From: Quinella sp. 1Q5
GTDB lineage: Bacteria > Bacillota > Negativicutes > Selenomonadales > Selenomonadaceae
Assembly: GCA_014764605.1 (NCBI GenBank)
Contig: JACXWG010000005.1
Location: 1 to 47,840 of the forward strand
Direction: 5' to 3'
Length of the DNA: 47,840 nt
The translations under genes and the position numbers were made by a program. A model generated the notes under the pieces. The model saw nothing but the letters and a program-made list of their open reading frames with translations. It did not search any database and had not been told where the DNA came from. Position 1 is the first letter of the stretch. The number at the start of each line of letters is the position of its first letter. This document shows positions 6,719-15,020 of the stretch, in pieces.

Positions 6719-7706
6719 ACGCCGTAGAAGGTTGCTTACAACGTGGACAAACTGCGGGCGGCTCGTCTCCGAAGTGTTCATAGCCGCAGACACTGCAGAC
6801 CCACTTAGTACCAGTCGCCTTAGGTGCCTCGGATTTTTCTTCAACAGCGGGAGCGTCCTCGACATCGGGGAGGCTCATTATTTTTTGCGCGTCAAGGTTC
6901 TCATAGCCAAGCGGCGTGTGCGTCGAAAGGTAAACGGTCGGATTGTTCTTAATGAAGGTGCGAACTCTCGACAGCGTATCACGGGCGGCGGGCATGTCCT
7001 CGAACACGACGGATAATTTGTTCTCAAGCAAAGCCTCGTCGGTATAAGTCACGTCGCCATGAATCAGATAAAACTTGTCGCCCGCCTCGACGATGACGAT
7101 TGAATTGCCTTTCGTGTGACCGGGCGCGAAGATGTAATAAACGCCGTCGGCAATCTTCTGGCACTTGTCGAAGTTTTTATACGCGCCGTCCGTGAAGTCG
7201 GTTCTAACGACGTTATCGCCCGTCAACTTCATGTCGTCCGCCTCGATACGCGAGATGAAAATTTTAGCGTTCGGGAAGTGGCGAAGCTCTCCTGTATGGT
7301 CGGGGTGCTTGTGCGTGATAAGAATCTTAGAGACCTGCTCTGGTTCGTAACCCGCCGCCTTGAGTGCCTCGACGTAATCATTGACCTTGTCGCCGAAGGT
7401 TATCACAGAGTCCTTAGTCACGGGAAAAGTTTCTTCGGCAGGGAAACCCGTATCAACCAAGATGACTTCCTTGCCCGTGTCGATAACGAAGTTTTGCAAA
7501 CTGGAGCGGAGCTTCTCTTCCTTAATCGAACCTTCGGGCAAGCCGCCGCCGCAAGCAAACGACTTCATCATAAAGCCGCCGTCATAAAGTTTAACCGCAG
7601 ATACTTTCATAGCTGGAGACCTCCTAGCCTCAACAAAATTTTTACCGTCAATCATCAAGCCGAGTGTCGCAACGCCCGCCGCTTTAATAAATTCGCGCCG
7701 ATTCAT
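6705..7706 (-). CDS. Metallo-beta-lactamase-fold hydrolase fused to a rubredoxin domain, with Tat-like signal
   Basis: 333 residues. The N-terminus NRREFIKAAGVATLGL resembles a twin-arginine signal, suggesting export, though its hydrophobic stretch is short. The MBL domain (about 35-275) has the HxHxDH motif HKHPDH at 132-137 and further metal ligands His197, Asp218 and His263. A Pro/Glu-rich linker leads to a C-terminal rubredoxin-type [Fe(Cys)4] domain with Cys304, 307, 320 and 323, closely similar to those of the gene upstream. Its start abuts the stop of the rubrerythrin gene, so both are one transcript. Role is inferred as part of an oxygen or peroxide defence pathway; it lacks the flavodoxin domain of classical flavodiiron proteins. 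Substrate unknown. Confidence 0.85.
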   Translation of the reverse strand: MNRREFIKAAGVATLGLMIDGKNFVEARRSPAMKVSAVKLYDGGFMMKSFACGGGLPEGSIKEEKLRSSLQNFVIDTGKEVILVDTGFPAEETFPVTKDSVITFGDKVNDYVEALKAAGYEPEQVSKILITHKHPDHTGELRHFPNAKIFISRIEADDMKLTGDNVVRTDFTDGAYKNFDKCQKIADGVYYIFAPGHTKGNSIVIVEAGDKFYLIHGDVTYTDEALLENKLSVVFEDMPAARDTLSRVRTFIKNNPTVYLSTHTPLGYENLDAQKIMSLPDVEDAPAVEEKSEAPKATGTKWVCSVCGYEHFGDEPPAVCPRCKQPSTAFKKA

Positions 7707-9280
7707 CAGACTTTTTCCTTAAATACGGACGCGGGCTGACCGCACACGGGGCAAACCTCAGGTGGGGCGTCGCCGACATGTTCATAGCCGCAAATCGTGC
7801 AAACGAAAGTTTTTTGCCCAGGTTCAGCCTTTGGAGCGGGCGCGGCGTCCATTAACTTGAAATCCTTCTTCGGCTGAGCGCAAACGGGGCAAGTCCAATC
7901 GTCAGGTTCCGCGTCCAAGTCGCCGACGTATTTATAGCCGCAGCACGGGCAGACGTAAACTTTTTTCCCAGCAGTGTCAGCGGGCTTGAAATCGGGCTTG
8001 TACTGCTTAAATAGCTCCTCGATAACTTCGCCGTGATGCCTTTCCTGCTTAGCGAAGGTTTCCATTTCGTCCGCTACCTTGCCAAAGCCCGCCTCACGGA
8101 ACTTACCAGCAAGAGCTTTAACATTTGCCTCGCCGCCGAATTCAGCCGCCTTTACTCTGTCGAGAAGTTCCCAGAAGTCCTTCGGATATTTGCCGCTTAC
8201 AGTTGCATAAAAGCCCGCGTGCACTGCCTCCTGAGTTCCCAAATCAGCGAGCGTCTTCGCCAAGTCGTCAAGTCCCTGTTCCTTAGCCATACAAGCAAGG
8301 GCGTAATACATCATCGTCCCGTTGAGTTCTGCGCGTGCCGCCTCTTTGGAAATAAATTCAAAGTCGGTGCCCTTCGTCGCGCCGTGCAGGCTGACTTTCT
8401 CCTTAAACACAGTCGACGGCTGACCACATACAGGACAACATTCGGGCGGAGCGTCGCCAACGTGTTCATAGCCGCAGACGCCGCAAACCCATTTTTTACC
8501 GTCTTTGATAGAATCCTTCGGCGCGTGCTTGGCAATCAGTTCGTCAATAACAACTCCGTGATGCCATTCCTGTTCGGCAAAGATTTCCATTTCGTCCGCT
8601 ACCGCCGTCAAGCCCGCCGCACGAACCATATCCGCCAAACCTTTAATCTTAGTCTTGCCGCAGTATTCAGCCTTAGCAACGCCAGCGACGAATTGCCAGA
8701 AGTCCTTAGGAACTCTGCCGTTAAGTGTGGCGTAAAAGCCTGCGTGCACTGCCTCTTGATTAGCCGACTCGATAAAGGTCGCCGCTACGTCGTTAAGTCC
8801 CTGTTCCTTAGCAAGACGCGCTAAAGCGTAATACATCATCACGCCGTTAGCCTCGCCCTGAGCCAAGGCTCCCATTGCCGCTTCAAGGTCGGTGCCCTTC
8901 GTCAAGCCGTGAAGACTTTCTTTAGCCTTAGCGGAGGGACTGCGGTCAATCTTCGGATACTCGAACGCGTAGCCAACGCCGAAATGAATGACCCACTCCG
9001 GCTTTTCGGGAATCGGAATCCAATAACCGTAAGCTTTGCCGAAGTTGCCTTCATAGGTGCAGAATTGCGCCTCGCCCGTGTCAACCGCCTTGTCGCACTG
9101 ACAGCCCTTGTGATTCTCCGGCTTGCCAATCGACGAACACTTAATGCCCGGCGTCAGTCCGAACTCCGCCGCCTTCTTGTTCACGGCGACAATCTCGCGG
9201 CTCTTCTGCGTAATCGTCACGGCTTCGGGGAAGTTGTCCCACATCAGGTGGAACGCTCGGATTATTTCTTCGTTGCTCAT
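7706..9280 (-). CDS. Tandem rubrerythrin polyprotein: PAS-like, two diiron domains, three rubredoxins
   Basis: 524 residues, far longer than a classical rubrerythrin (about 190). Order: PAS-like N-terminal domain (1-112) with a cysteine/histidine cluster at 48-74; ferritin-like diiron domain 1 (123-255); rubredoxin 1 (264-290); diiron domain 2 (297-428); rubredoxin 2 (441-475, longer loop as in canonical rubredoxin); rubredoxin 3 (491-516). Both diiron domains keep the EANGV/ELNGT, QEAVHAGFY and HHG helices with Glu/His ligands. Rubrerythrins reduce hydrogen peroxide in anaerobes. The start at 9280 follows AGGAG; an in-frame start 60 nt upstream overlaps the promoter and is rejected. The modules are internal duplications. 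Confidence 0.9.
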   Translation of the reverse strand: MSNEEIIRAFHLMWDNFPEAVTITQKSREIVAVNKKAAEFGLTPGIKCSSIGKPENHKGCQCDKAVDTGEAQFCTYEGNFGKAYGYWIPIPEKPEWVIHFGVGYAFEYPKIDRSPSAKAKESLHGLTKGTDLEAAMGALAQGEANGVMMYYALARLAKEQGLNDVAATFIESANQEAVHAGFYATLNGRVPKDFWQFVAGVAKAEYCGKTKIKGLADMVRAAGLTAVADEMEIFAEQEWHHGVVIDELIAKHAPKDSIKDGKKWVCGVCGYEHVGDAPPECCPVCGQPSTVFKEKVSLHGATKGTDFEFISKEAARAELNGTMMYYALACMAKEQGLDDLAKTLADLGTQEAVHAGFYATVSGKYPKDFWELLDRVKAAEFGGEANVKALAGKFREAGFGKVADEMETFAKQERHHGEVIEELFKQYKPDFKPADTAGKKVYVCPCCGYKYVGDLDAEPDDWTCPVCAQPKKDFKLMDAAPAPKAEPGQKTFVCTICGYEHVGDAPPEVCPVCGQPASVFKEKV

Positions 9281-9311
9281 GCGAATCACTCCTAAAACAT
9301 AATACAAGCAA

Positions 9312-9340
9312 AGAATAACCTGCCATGAAGTTTTTTGCAA
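9312..9340 (-). promoter_or_regulatory. SigA-type promoter of the rubrerythrin-MBL operon
   Basis: Minus strand TTGCAA (9335-9340), 17-bp spacer, TATTCT (9312-9317), about 30 bp before the start codon. No PerR-type palindrome was recognised. Confidence 0.6.
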
Positions 9341-9394
9341 TGATTAGCGAAGATTTTTCGTAAATCGGCTGTATGAAGTCTAGGATTTGTAAAG

Positions 9395-9424
9395 TTGCCC
9401 TGCGCGGAGGCTTTCTGTTATAAT
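9395..9424 (+). promoter_or_regulatory. Promoter of the lysA-like gene
   Basis: TTGCCC (9395-9400), 18-bp spacer, TATAAT (9419-9424); the start codon follows 33 bp later. Confidence 0.65.
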
Positions 9425-9457
9425 CGGCGGCATACAAAACTTTTCGGAGGGATTTAG

Positions 9458-10744
9458 ATGACGAACATTTTCCAGACTCCCAAGAAATTTCCGCTGACAG
9501 CAGACGCCTTGCGCGAAGTGATAAAAAAATTCCCGACGCCCTTCCACATCTACGACGAGAAGATTATCCGCGAAAACTTCCGCAGACTGCGCGAGGCGTT
9601 CAGCTGGGCACCGGACTTTCGCGAACATTTTGCAGTTAAGGCGACGCCCAATCCCTATATCGTCGAGGTCTTAGCTCGTAACGGCGCGGGCACGGATTGC
9701 AGTTCAATCGCCGAACTTTTTATCAGTCAGGCGGCTGGCGTCGTCGGCGAAAAGATTATGCTGACTTCCAATGACACGCCCGCCGAAGAGTTCCGCAAGG
9801 CTCTCGACCTCGGCGCGATTATAAACCTAGACGACATAACGCACATTGACTACCTTGAACGCAACGCCCGCTTGCCCGAAATAATTTCTTTCCGCTACAA
9901 CCCCGCCGACATCATGAACGACGGCAACGACATTATCGGACGACCCGCCGAGGCTAAGTACGGCTTGACCCGCGAACAAATCTTTGCGGCTTACAAGATT
10001 TGCTTGGACAAGGGCATTAAACGTTTCGGCTTGCATACGATGATTGCTTCCAATGAGCGCAAGGCGTCGACGTTCATTTACACGGCGAGGATTATGTTTG
10101 AACTTGCCGCGAAGATTAAATCCGAGCTTGGAATAAAGTTTGAATTCGTGAACTTGGGCGGCGGCTTAGGCATTCCCTATCGACCCGATGAATTGCCCGT
10201 TGATTTAAAGATGATTGGCGAAGGCATTAAAGAACTTTTCCACGAAATACTTGTTCCCGTCGGTTTGGGCGATGTGCGGCTTGCAATGGAAAGCGGGCGT
10301 GCGATTACAGGTTCAGCAGGTTGGCTCGTCTCGACGGTCTTGCACAAGAAGAACACTTACAAACAATACATCGGGCTGGATTCGTGCATGTCTGACTTGA
10401 TGCGCCCCGCCCTTTACGACGCCTATCATCACATAACGGTTTTGGGCAAGGAAGACGCGCCTTGCGACGAAGTTTATGACGTGACGGGTTCGCTTTGCGA
10501 GAACAATGACAAGTTTGCAATCGACCGCCGCTTGCCGCATATCGACGTTGGCGACGTTGTAATTATTCATGACACGGGCGCACACGGTCACGCTATGGGC
10601 TTTAATTACAACGGCAAGCTAAGGAGTGCGGAGCTGTTGATTAGGGAGAGCGGCAAGGTTGAGATGATTCGCCGCGCAGAGACTCTTGACGATTACTTCG
10701 CGACGCTGAATTTTCCAAACGCCCGGCTCAAGCTGAATCATTGA
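9458..10744 (+). CDS. lysA: Diaminopimelate decarboxylase-like PLP enzyme
   Basis: 428 residues, alanine-racemase-fold group IV decarboxylase. Visible are the PLP lysine region HFAVKATPNP, GTDCSSIAEL, a glycine-rich phosphate site FVNLGGGLGIPY, ESGRAITGSAGW, and the second-subunit motif TGSLCENNDKFA, whose cysteine is catalytic in this fold. LysA makes lysine from meso-diaminopimelate with release of CO2. Related enzymes acting on arginine or carboxynorspermidine share the fold; the CEN(N)D motif and length fit LysA best but substrate is not proven. Single gene between its own promoter and terminator; ribosome site CGGAGGGA. Confidence 0.82.
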   Translation: MTNIFQTPKKFPLTADALREVIKKFPTPFHIYDEKIIRENFRRLREAFSWAPDFREHFAVKATPNPYIVEVLARNGAGTDCSSIAELFISQAAGVVGEKIMLTSNDTPAEEFRKALDLGAIINLDDITHIDYLERNARLPEIISFRYNPADIMNDGNDIIGRPAEAKYGLTREQIFAAYKICLDKGIKRFGLHTMIASNERKASTFIYTARIMFELAAKIKSELGIKFEFVNLGGGLGIPYRPDELPVDLKMIGEGIKELFHEILVPVGLGDVRLAMESGRAITGSAGWLVSTVLHKKNTYKQYIGLDSCMSDLMRPALYDAYHHITVLGKEDAPCDEVYDVTGSLCENNDKFAIDRRLPHIDVGDVVIIHDTGAHGHAMGFNYNGKLRSAELLIRESGKVEMIRRAETLDDYFATLNFPNARLKLNH

Positions 10745-10748
10745 CAAC

Positions 10749-10795
10749 AAAAAAATCCCCCCGTCACTCGTTAAAGCGGCGGAGGGGATTTTTTA
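10749..10795. terminator. Bidirectional terminator between lysA and the DUF262 gene
   Basis: AATCCCC (10754-10760) pairs with GGGGATT (10784-10790), with additional inner GC pairing; A run before and T run after, serving both convergent genes. Confidence 0.85.
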
Positions 10796-10798
10796 ATA

Positions 10799-12601
10799 TT
10801 ACAGCTCTGCACCGAATGTCTTAACGACATCTGGGCTTTTGCGGTCGGGAATGGTTTTGCCTGTGAGATTTTCTATCCCGTCGAGAATCTTCTTTGCGCG
10901 GTCGACAATGAAGGTGTCAAAATCATCTGCTCGACAAAGCTCGGCGTCGATAAAATGACGTTCTAAAATTTCGTCGACATCTACGCTTGAAAGTCTCGTC
11001 TTATGTTCAATCTTAGTTAGATAAATGCTCGGCGGGTCGCTACCGATTGTCTGATTAGTTTTCTTGAGAATCAGCGTCTTGTTGGCAATGTTATCATATT
11101 TGGCTTTTGGCAAACCTTGAGCCTCGCAATATTTTTTCGGGAAGATGTGATGAATCTCGATGCCCTCGGCGTAATTCACACATGCCCCTATGGTTTTACC
11201 TGCAATGAAATCCCCCGCGCCGCTTTTAAAAACTAACGATATTATTCCCTTGTAAATCGCCGATTGGAGCGTTTTAGGCTTAAGCAATTTCATCGCGTTT
11301 AATTGAATACTTCCAATAGTGTTGGGTTTCCTGTTGGTTTCAATCCATTGCATGACTTGCACAACGTCTTTGGCGAAGCGTGATAAATGTCCGTCGCGAT
11401 AAGCTTCACTGAATACGGAGCACCAATACCATTGTCCAATTTTATTCGAGCTAGCCACGTTGTCTTTGTTCGATAATTTCAGCTCGGCGAAGATAACAGC
11501 CATAGGAATAAGTTGCGGCTTGTACGGCAGATATTTTATCGTAGTAATGTTCTGTTTATCTTTCAAAAATTCCGTAGCCTCAATGAAACCGTCGATTATG
11601 TTCTCCCTATAATCAAGATAATCGTTGTAGTCAAGCTTCAAAATGTCCTCACTCTTGCAACTGACCAAAGTCCTCTTATTACGAAAAAATTTTTCATAAG
11701 AAATCAAAAGCGTCAACGCCGTAATGAAATCCGCGCAATCGACCTCTTTAAGAATATCTAAGCCTTTTTCGGCGAAGACCTCTTTGATTTTTTCCCAGTC
11801 ACGGCGCAATTCTATGGGATTGCCGTTTTTGTCTTTTTGTTTAGCGAAAATCGCCGTCAATAAATCGAATGTGCTTAACTTCACGCCGCCGATATTGACG
11901 TTCTCGAAAATATTGCAGATCGCCGCAAGCGGAATATTTTTTTCCAACATGATGCACGCGATTTCATAAGAGGAAATCTTTTTGACGACTTCATAGTAAA
12001 AAGTTGTTCCAAGTTCTCTGGCTTGTTCGTTATCACTATGATATTCGCGATAGTCTTTAAAAATCCATTCAGAGGCGTCAAAAATTTTATTTAGTGGGAA
12101 CATGCCCTCGGCGAATGCTCTTTTGGGGGACGACAAGTCCAAATTCTTGCCCTTAGCTTTTAACTTTCTATTTTCGTCGACGGAAATAATCATGTCTTCG
12201 ACGGTCTCTGAATTTTGTACGGCGGTAATTGCCTTTGCCATATCAACATAGTAAAAATATTTTTTCACTCTGCCCTTGCTGTCGATGATTCTTACAGCCT
12301 CATTGAAAGAAAGTGCGCCGAAAAGTGAAGTCAATCGCTGTTGCCCGTCGAGGATTAAATGTTGCGGCTTCGATTCGACGCTTTCAAGCAATTCAATCTT
12401 TCGGAAGGAAAATTCTACAGTGTCTGCGTCGCAAGCCAAAAGCATGATTGAATTTATCGGGAAGCCGCGAATTACGCTTTCGAGCAAAGATTTAATTTGT
12501 TTATCGCTCCAAATCCAACTGCGTTGAAAGTCTGGTAACTGAATCTCACCATGTTTGATTTTATCAAGCAATTTCTTAAGCTCCCAATTTTCTGCGCCCA
12601 T
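10799..12601 (-). CDS. DUF262 protein with C-terminal HNH (DUF1524-like) nuclease motif
   Basis: 600 residues. N-terminal ParB-like DUF262 domain with QLPDFQRSWIW (21-31) and DGQQRLTSL (85-93), the motif linked to NTP-dependent activity in GmrSD/BrxU-type proteins. The C-terminus has EIHHIFPKKYC (482-492) and a following N-x-x-N-K-T-L-I stretch, as in the DUF1524 HNH nuclease of GmrD. Known members of this architecture cut modified phage DNA or act in defence. It stands alone between lysA and rpsO with its own promoter and no partner methylase. The coding sequence is more AT-rich than its neighbours, suggesting transfer. Defence function is inferred. Confidence 0.8.
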   Translation of the reverse strand: MGAENWELKKLLDKIKHGEIQLPDFQRSWIWSDKQIKSLLESVIRGFPINSIMLLACDADTVEFSFRKIELLESVESKPQHLILDGQQRLTSLFGALSFNEAVRIIDSKGRVKKYFYYVDMAKAITAVQNSETVEDMIISVDENRKLKAKGKNLDLSSPKRAFAEGMFPLNKIFDASEWIFKDYREYHSDNEQARELGTTFYYEVVKKISSYEIACIMLEKNIPLAAICNIFENVNIGGVKLSTFDLLTAIFAKQKDKNGNPIELRRDWEKIKEVFAEKGLDILKEVDCADFITALTLLISYEKFFRNKRTLVSCKSEDILKLDYNDYLDYRENIIDGFIEATEFLKDKQNITTIKYLPYKPQLIPMAVIFAELKLSNKDNVASSNKIGQWYWCSVFSEAYRDGHLSRFAKDVVQVMQWIETNRKPNTIGSIQLNAMKLLKPKTLQSAIYKGIISLVFKSGAGDFIAGKTIGACVNYAEGIEIHHIFPKKYCEAQGLPKAKYDNIANKTLILKKTNQTIGSDPPSIYLTKIEHKTRLSSVDVDEILERHFIDAELCRADDFDTFIVDRAKKILDGIENLTGKTIPDRKSPDVVKTFGAEL

Positions 12602-12636
12602 ATTTATCGTCCATCCTTTATGAGAGTTTTATTTAA

Positions 12637-12665
12637 ATTATAATCATGCGAAATTTTCCCGTCAA
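12637..12665 (-). promoter_or_regulatory. Promoter of the DUF262 gene
   Basis: Minus strand TTGACG (12660-12665), 17-bp spacer, TATAAT (12637-12642); near-consensus. It partly adjoins the rpsO terminator. Confidence 0.7.
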
Positions 12666-12667
12666 AC

Positions 12668-12700
12668 AAAAACGAGACAAGCCCTAAGACCTGTCCCGTT
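12668..12700 (-). terminator. Terminator of rpsO
   Basis: Minus strand CGGGACA and TGTCTCG pair (plus-strand arms at 12673-12679 and 12692-12698), followed by TTTTTG. Confidence 0.85.
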
Positions 12701-12719
12701 TGTTTGTTTATCGAAAAGA

Positions 12720-12986
12720 TTATTTGCGGAGATTGAGTTTCGCGAGGATGTCGCGATAGCGGTTGATGTCCTTCTTGCTAAGATAGCTCAAAAGGCGGCG
12801 GCGTTGACCAACCATCTTCAACAGCCCGCGCCGCGAATGATGATCCTTCTTGTGCTCCTTGAGGTGCTCGGTAAGGTAAGAGATGCGAGCCGTCAAAAGT
12901 GCGATTTGGACTTCGGGCGAGCCAGTGTCGCCTTCGTGCGCTGCGTATTTTTGTACAATCTCCTGCTTTGCTTGTTTGTCTAACAT
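12720..12986 (-). CDS. rpsO: 30S ribosomal protein S15
   Basis: 88 residues, standard length, with the [17 protein letters not shown] and [12 protein letters not shown] motifs that contact 16S rRNA helices 20-22. The start ATG follows GCAGGAGG. It is monocistronic: its promoter lies at the 3' end of queC, a leader hairpin precedes it and a terminator follows. S15 represses its own translation in several bacteria by binding its leader. Confidence 0.98.
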   Translation of the reverse strand: MLDKQAKQEIVQKYAAHEGDTGSPEVQIALLTARISYLTEHLKEHKKDHHSRRGLLKMVGQRRRLLSYLSKKDINRYRDILAKLNLRK

Positions 12987-13020
12987 GTCGTTTCCTCCTG
13001 CGTAGATTTTTTTCCTTCAG

Positions 13021-13057
13021 CTCAGTCCGCGTCGGAGTCTCGTCGAACCGCGCTGAG
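13021..13057 (-). promoter_or_regulatory. rpsO leader hairpin, candidate S15 autoregulatory site
   Basis: In the minus-strand leader, CTCAG, CGCG and TCG pair in register with CGA, CGCG and CTGAG, leaving small bulges and a 9-base loop. There is no T run after it, so it is not a terminator. Its location 30-65 nt ahead of the start fits the varied S15 leader elements of other bacteria. Confidence 0.5.
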
Positions 13058-13071
13058 GTTAAGATTGACGC

Positions 13072-13100
13072 AGTTTAACACAAGAATTTTTTACCGTCAA
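13072..13100 (-). promoter_or_regulatory. Promoter of rpsO
   Basis: Minus strand TTGACG (13095-13100), 17-bp spacer, TAAACT (13072-13077). The -35 overlaps the last codons of queC. Confidence 0.7.
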
Positions 13101-13834
13101 TATAACTCAACAAGAGAAAGAAACTTTTTGCGCTTAAGCTCAACCAAAGCCGGGTCTTTAACGCCGTTCAATACAAACGCCTGCGCCCTGTCAAGACACG
13201 TAGCACAATGCCCGCAAGGAATGTCCCCGCGTTCATAACAACTCCACGTCAAGTGATACGGCGCACCCAGTTCTAAGCCAACCTTAACGACGTCAGATTT
13301 CTTTTGGCAGAGAAACGGCGCGACGATATGAATTTTTTCGTAGGTGCCGATACGGATTGCCGCACTCATCGAGGCGACGAACTTAGCGGAACAGTCAGCG
13401 TAGGCATGTCCTTCCGCGTTGTCGTCATCGTGCACGCCGATATAAAGCTCAACAAAGTCATCGTCGTAAAGCCCGTCAGCAAAACTCGCCGCCATAGATA
13501 ACATCAAGCCGTTGCGGAAGGGAACATAGGTCGCTACCTTCGGCGAATGATTCTTTGCAATCTGTTCGGCGTAGGAAGAATGCTCCAATGATTCGTTAGA
13601 AGTATCAAGCAATGCCGAATGCGAGTATCGGAAAATTTCTGCGACGTCCAATTCGTAATGCTTGACCTTATAGAAGGCGGCGACGTTGCGGGCGGCTTCG
13701 AGTTCCTTGGCGTGCCGTTGCCCGTAAAAGACTGTTAAAGCTGTGATGTTAGCCGCGCTCGATTTATCAACCGCCATAGCAAGACACGTCGTCGAGTCAA
13801 GCCCGCCGCTTAATAAAACAACCGCCTTATTCAT
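13097..13834 (-). CDS. queC: 7-cyano-7-deazaguanine synthase QueC
   Basis: 245 residues. Converts 7-carboxy-7-deazaguanine to preQ0 with ATP and ammonia in queuosine synthesis. The PP-loop is LLSGGLDSTTC at the N-terminus; four C-terminal cysteines in SCYERGDIPCGHCATC form the zinc site. The ATG overlaps the stop of the upstream thioredoxin-like gene by 4 nt, implying coupling. QueD, QueE and QueF are not in the window. Confidence 0.96.
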   Translation of the reverse strand: MNKAVVLLSGGLDSTTCLAMAVDKSSAANITALTVFYGQRHAKELEAARNVAAFYKVKHYELDVAEIFRYSHSALLDTSNESLEHSSYAEQIAKNHSPKVATYVPFRNGLMLSMAASFADGLYDDDFVELYIGVHDDDNAEGHAYADCSAKFVASMSAAIRIGTYEKIHIVAPFLCQKKSDVVKVGLELGAPYHLTWSCYERGDIPCGHCATCLDRAQAFVLNGVKDPALVELKRKKFLSLVELY

Positions 13835-14100
13835 GACGCCGCCTCGAAGACTTTCTTAACGTTGGCAAGGCATTCCTCGTAAGTCTCGCCAGGTTGCGCC
13901 TCGTAAATTTTCTTGCCGCCAACGTACATACTCGGCACGTAGTAATGATTGCTGAACCGTTCGGCAAGCTTGGGTTGCGTGTTCTCGTCGATAACCTCAA
14001 GCTCCACAGGCGGATAATCTTTTTTTATCTCGTCAATCGCCCGATACGCCGCCGCACAATACGGACAACCTTCAATCTTAATCATCGTAATCTTCTTCAT
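13831..14100 (-). CDS. Glutaredoxin/thioredoxin-like CPYC protein
   Basis: 89 residues with an N-terminal EGCPYC redox motif after one strand, a cis-proline region YYVPSMYVGG and a final helix: a compact thioredoxin fold. CPYC is the glutaredoxin active-site sequence. It sits between metAP and queC with a 4-nt overlap with queC. Partner unknown; a role in thiol transfer is inferred. Confidence 0.8.
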   Translation of the reverse strand: MKKITMIKIEGCPYCAAAYRAIDEIKKDYPPVELEVIDENTQPKLAERFSNHYYVPSMYVGGKKIYEAQPGETYEECLANVKKVFEAAS

Positions 14101-14112
14101 GTCATTGCCTCC

Positions 14113-15018
14113 TTAACTTGCTAAGACTTCTGCGCCCGTTTCCGTTATCAAAATAGTTTTCTCCCATTGCGCCGATAAGCTCCCGTCCTTGGTGCGAACT
14201 GTCCAATGGTCGTCCGCGTCGACTATGACTTGATACTTGCCCGCGTTAATCATCGGTTCGACCGTCAAGACGACGCCTGGGACAAGAAGCATACCTGTAT
14301 CCGCTTTGCAATCGTGGCTAACGAACGGTTCAAGGTGAAATTTCTTGCCGACGCCGTGCCCGCCCAAATCCGTGACGACTGAATAGCCGTTATCGTGAGC
14401 CATCTTGCCGCAAGCCGCCCCGATGTCGCCGACGAAATGCCACGCCTTAGCCGCCGCAATGCCCGCCTCCATAATGTCGCGTGTCACGTCGATTAATCGT
14501 TGAGCCTCAGGAGACACTTCGCCGACTGTGTACATGCGCGAGGCGTCCGCGAAGTAGCCGTTAAGGTCTGTGGTAATGTCAATGTTGAGAATGTCGCCCG
14601 CCTTGAGAATTTCTTTGCGCGACGGTATGCCATGACAGACGACGTTATTGACGCTAATGCAAATGCTCTTTGGGTAGCCTTCAAAGCCAAGGCAACTGGG
14701 ATGTGCGCCGTGACTTGTGATGAATTCATGCGCCGCGTCGTTAAGCGTCAAGGTGTCGACTCCTTCCCTAACAAGCTCGGTCATTAGGTCAAGCGCGCCC
14801 GTATTGATGACTGCCGCCCGCTTGATGCCTTCTATGTCCGCCGCGTTGTTAATCAGTCGTTTAGGCGGACGAACTTGGCTTTTGGCTTTGATGAATTTTA
14901 TCTCGTCAAGTCTCTCGTCAAAGTCCGCGTGACACTTCTTATATTTCTTGCCGCTTCCGCACCAACACGGGTCGTTTCTCTTCATACGTCGCAACATCTC
15001 CTTGAAAAACTTTAACAT
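14113..15018 (-). CDS. map: Type I methionine aminopeptidase with N-terminal SEC-C motif
   Basis: 301 residues. A SEC-C metal-binding motif (RNDPCWCGSGKKYKKCH, about residues 14-30), found in longer MetAPs and in SecA, precedes the pita-bread catalytic domain. Five metal ligands are recognisable: Asp in DITTDLNGYFADA (two), His in GGHGVGKKFH, Glu in TVEPMI and Glu in AQWEKTI. It removes the initiator methionine from nascent proteins. The ATG at 15018 has AGGAAG; further upstream in-frame starts overlap the previous gene and were rejected. It follows the MetH-activation gene by 2 nt. Confidence 0.94.
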   Translation of the reverse strand: MLKFFKEMLRRMKRNDPCWCGSGKKYKKCHADFDERLDEIKFIKAKSQVRPPKRLINNAADIEGIKRAAVINTGALDLMTELVREGVDTLTLNDAAHEFITSHGAHPSCLGFEGYPKSICISVNNVVCHGIPSRKEILKAGDILNIDITTDLNGYFADASRMYTVGEVSPEAQRLIDVTRDIMEAGIAAAKAWHFVGDIGAACGKMAHDNGYSVVTDLGGHGVGKKFHLEPFVSHDCKADTGMLLVPGVVLTVEPMINAGKYQVIVDADDHWTVRTKDGSLSAQWEKTILITETGAEVLAS

Positions 15019-15020
15019 GC

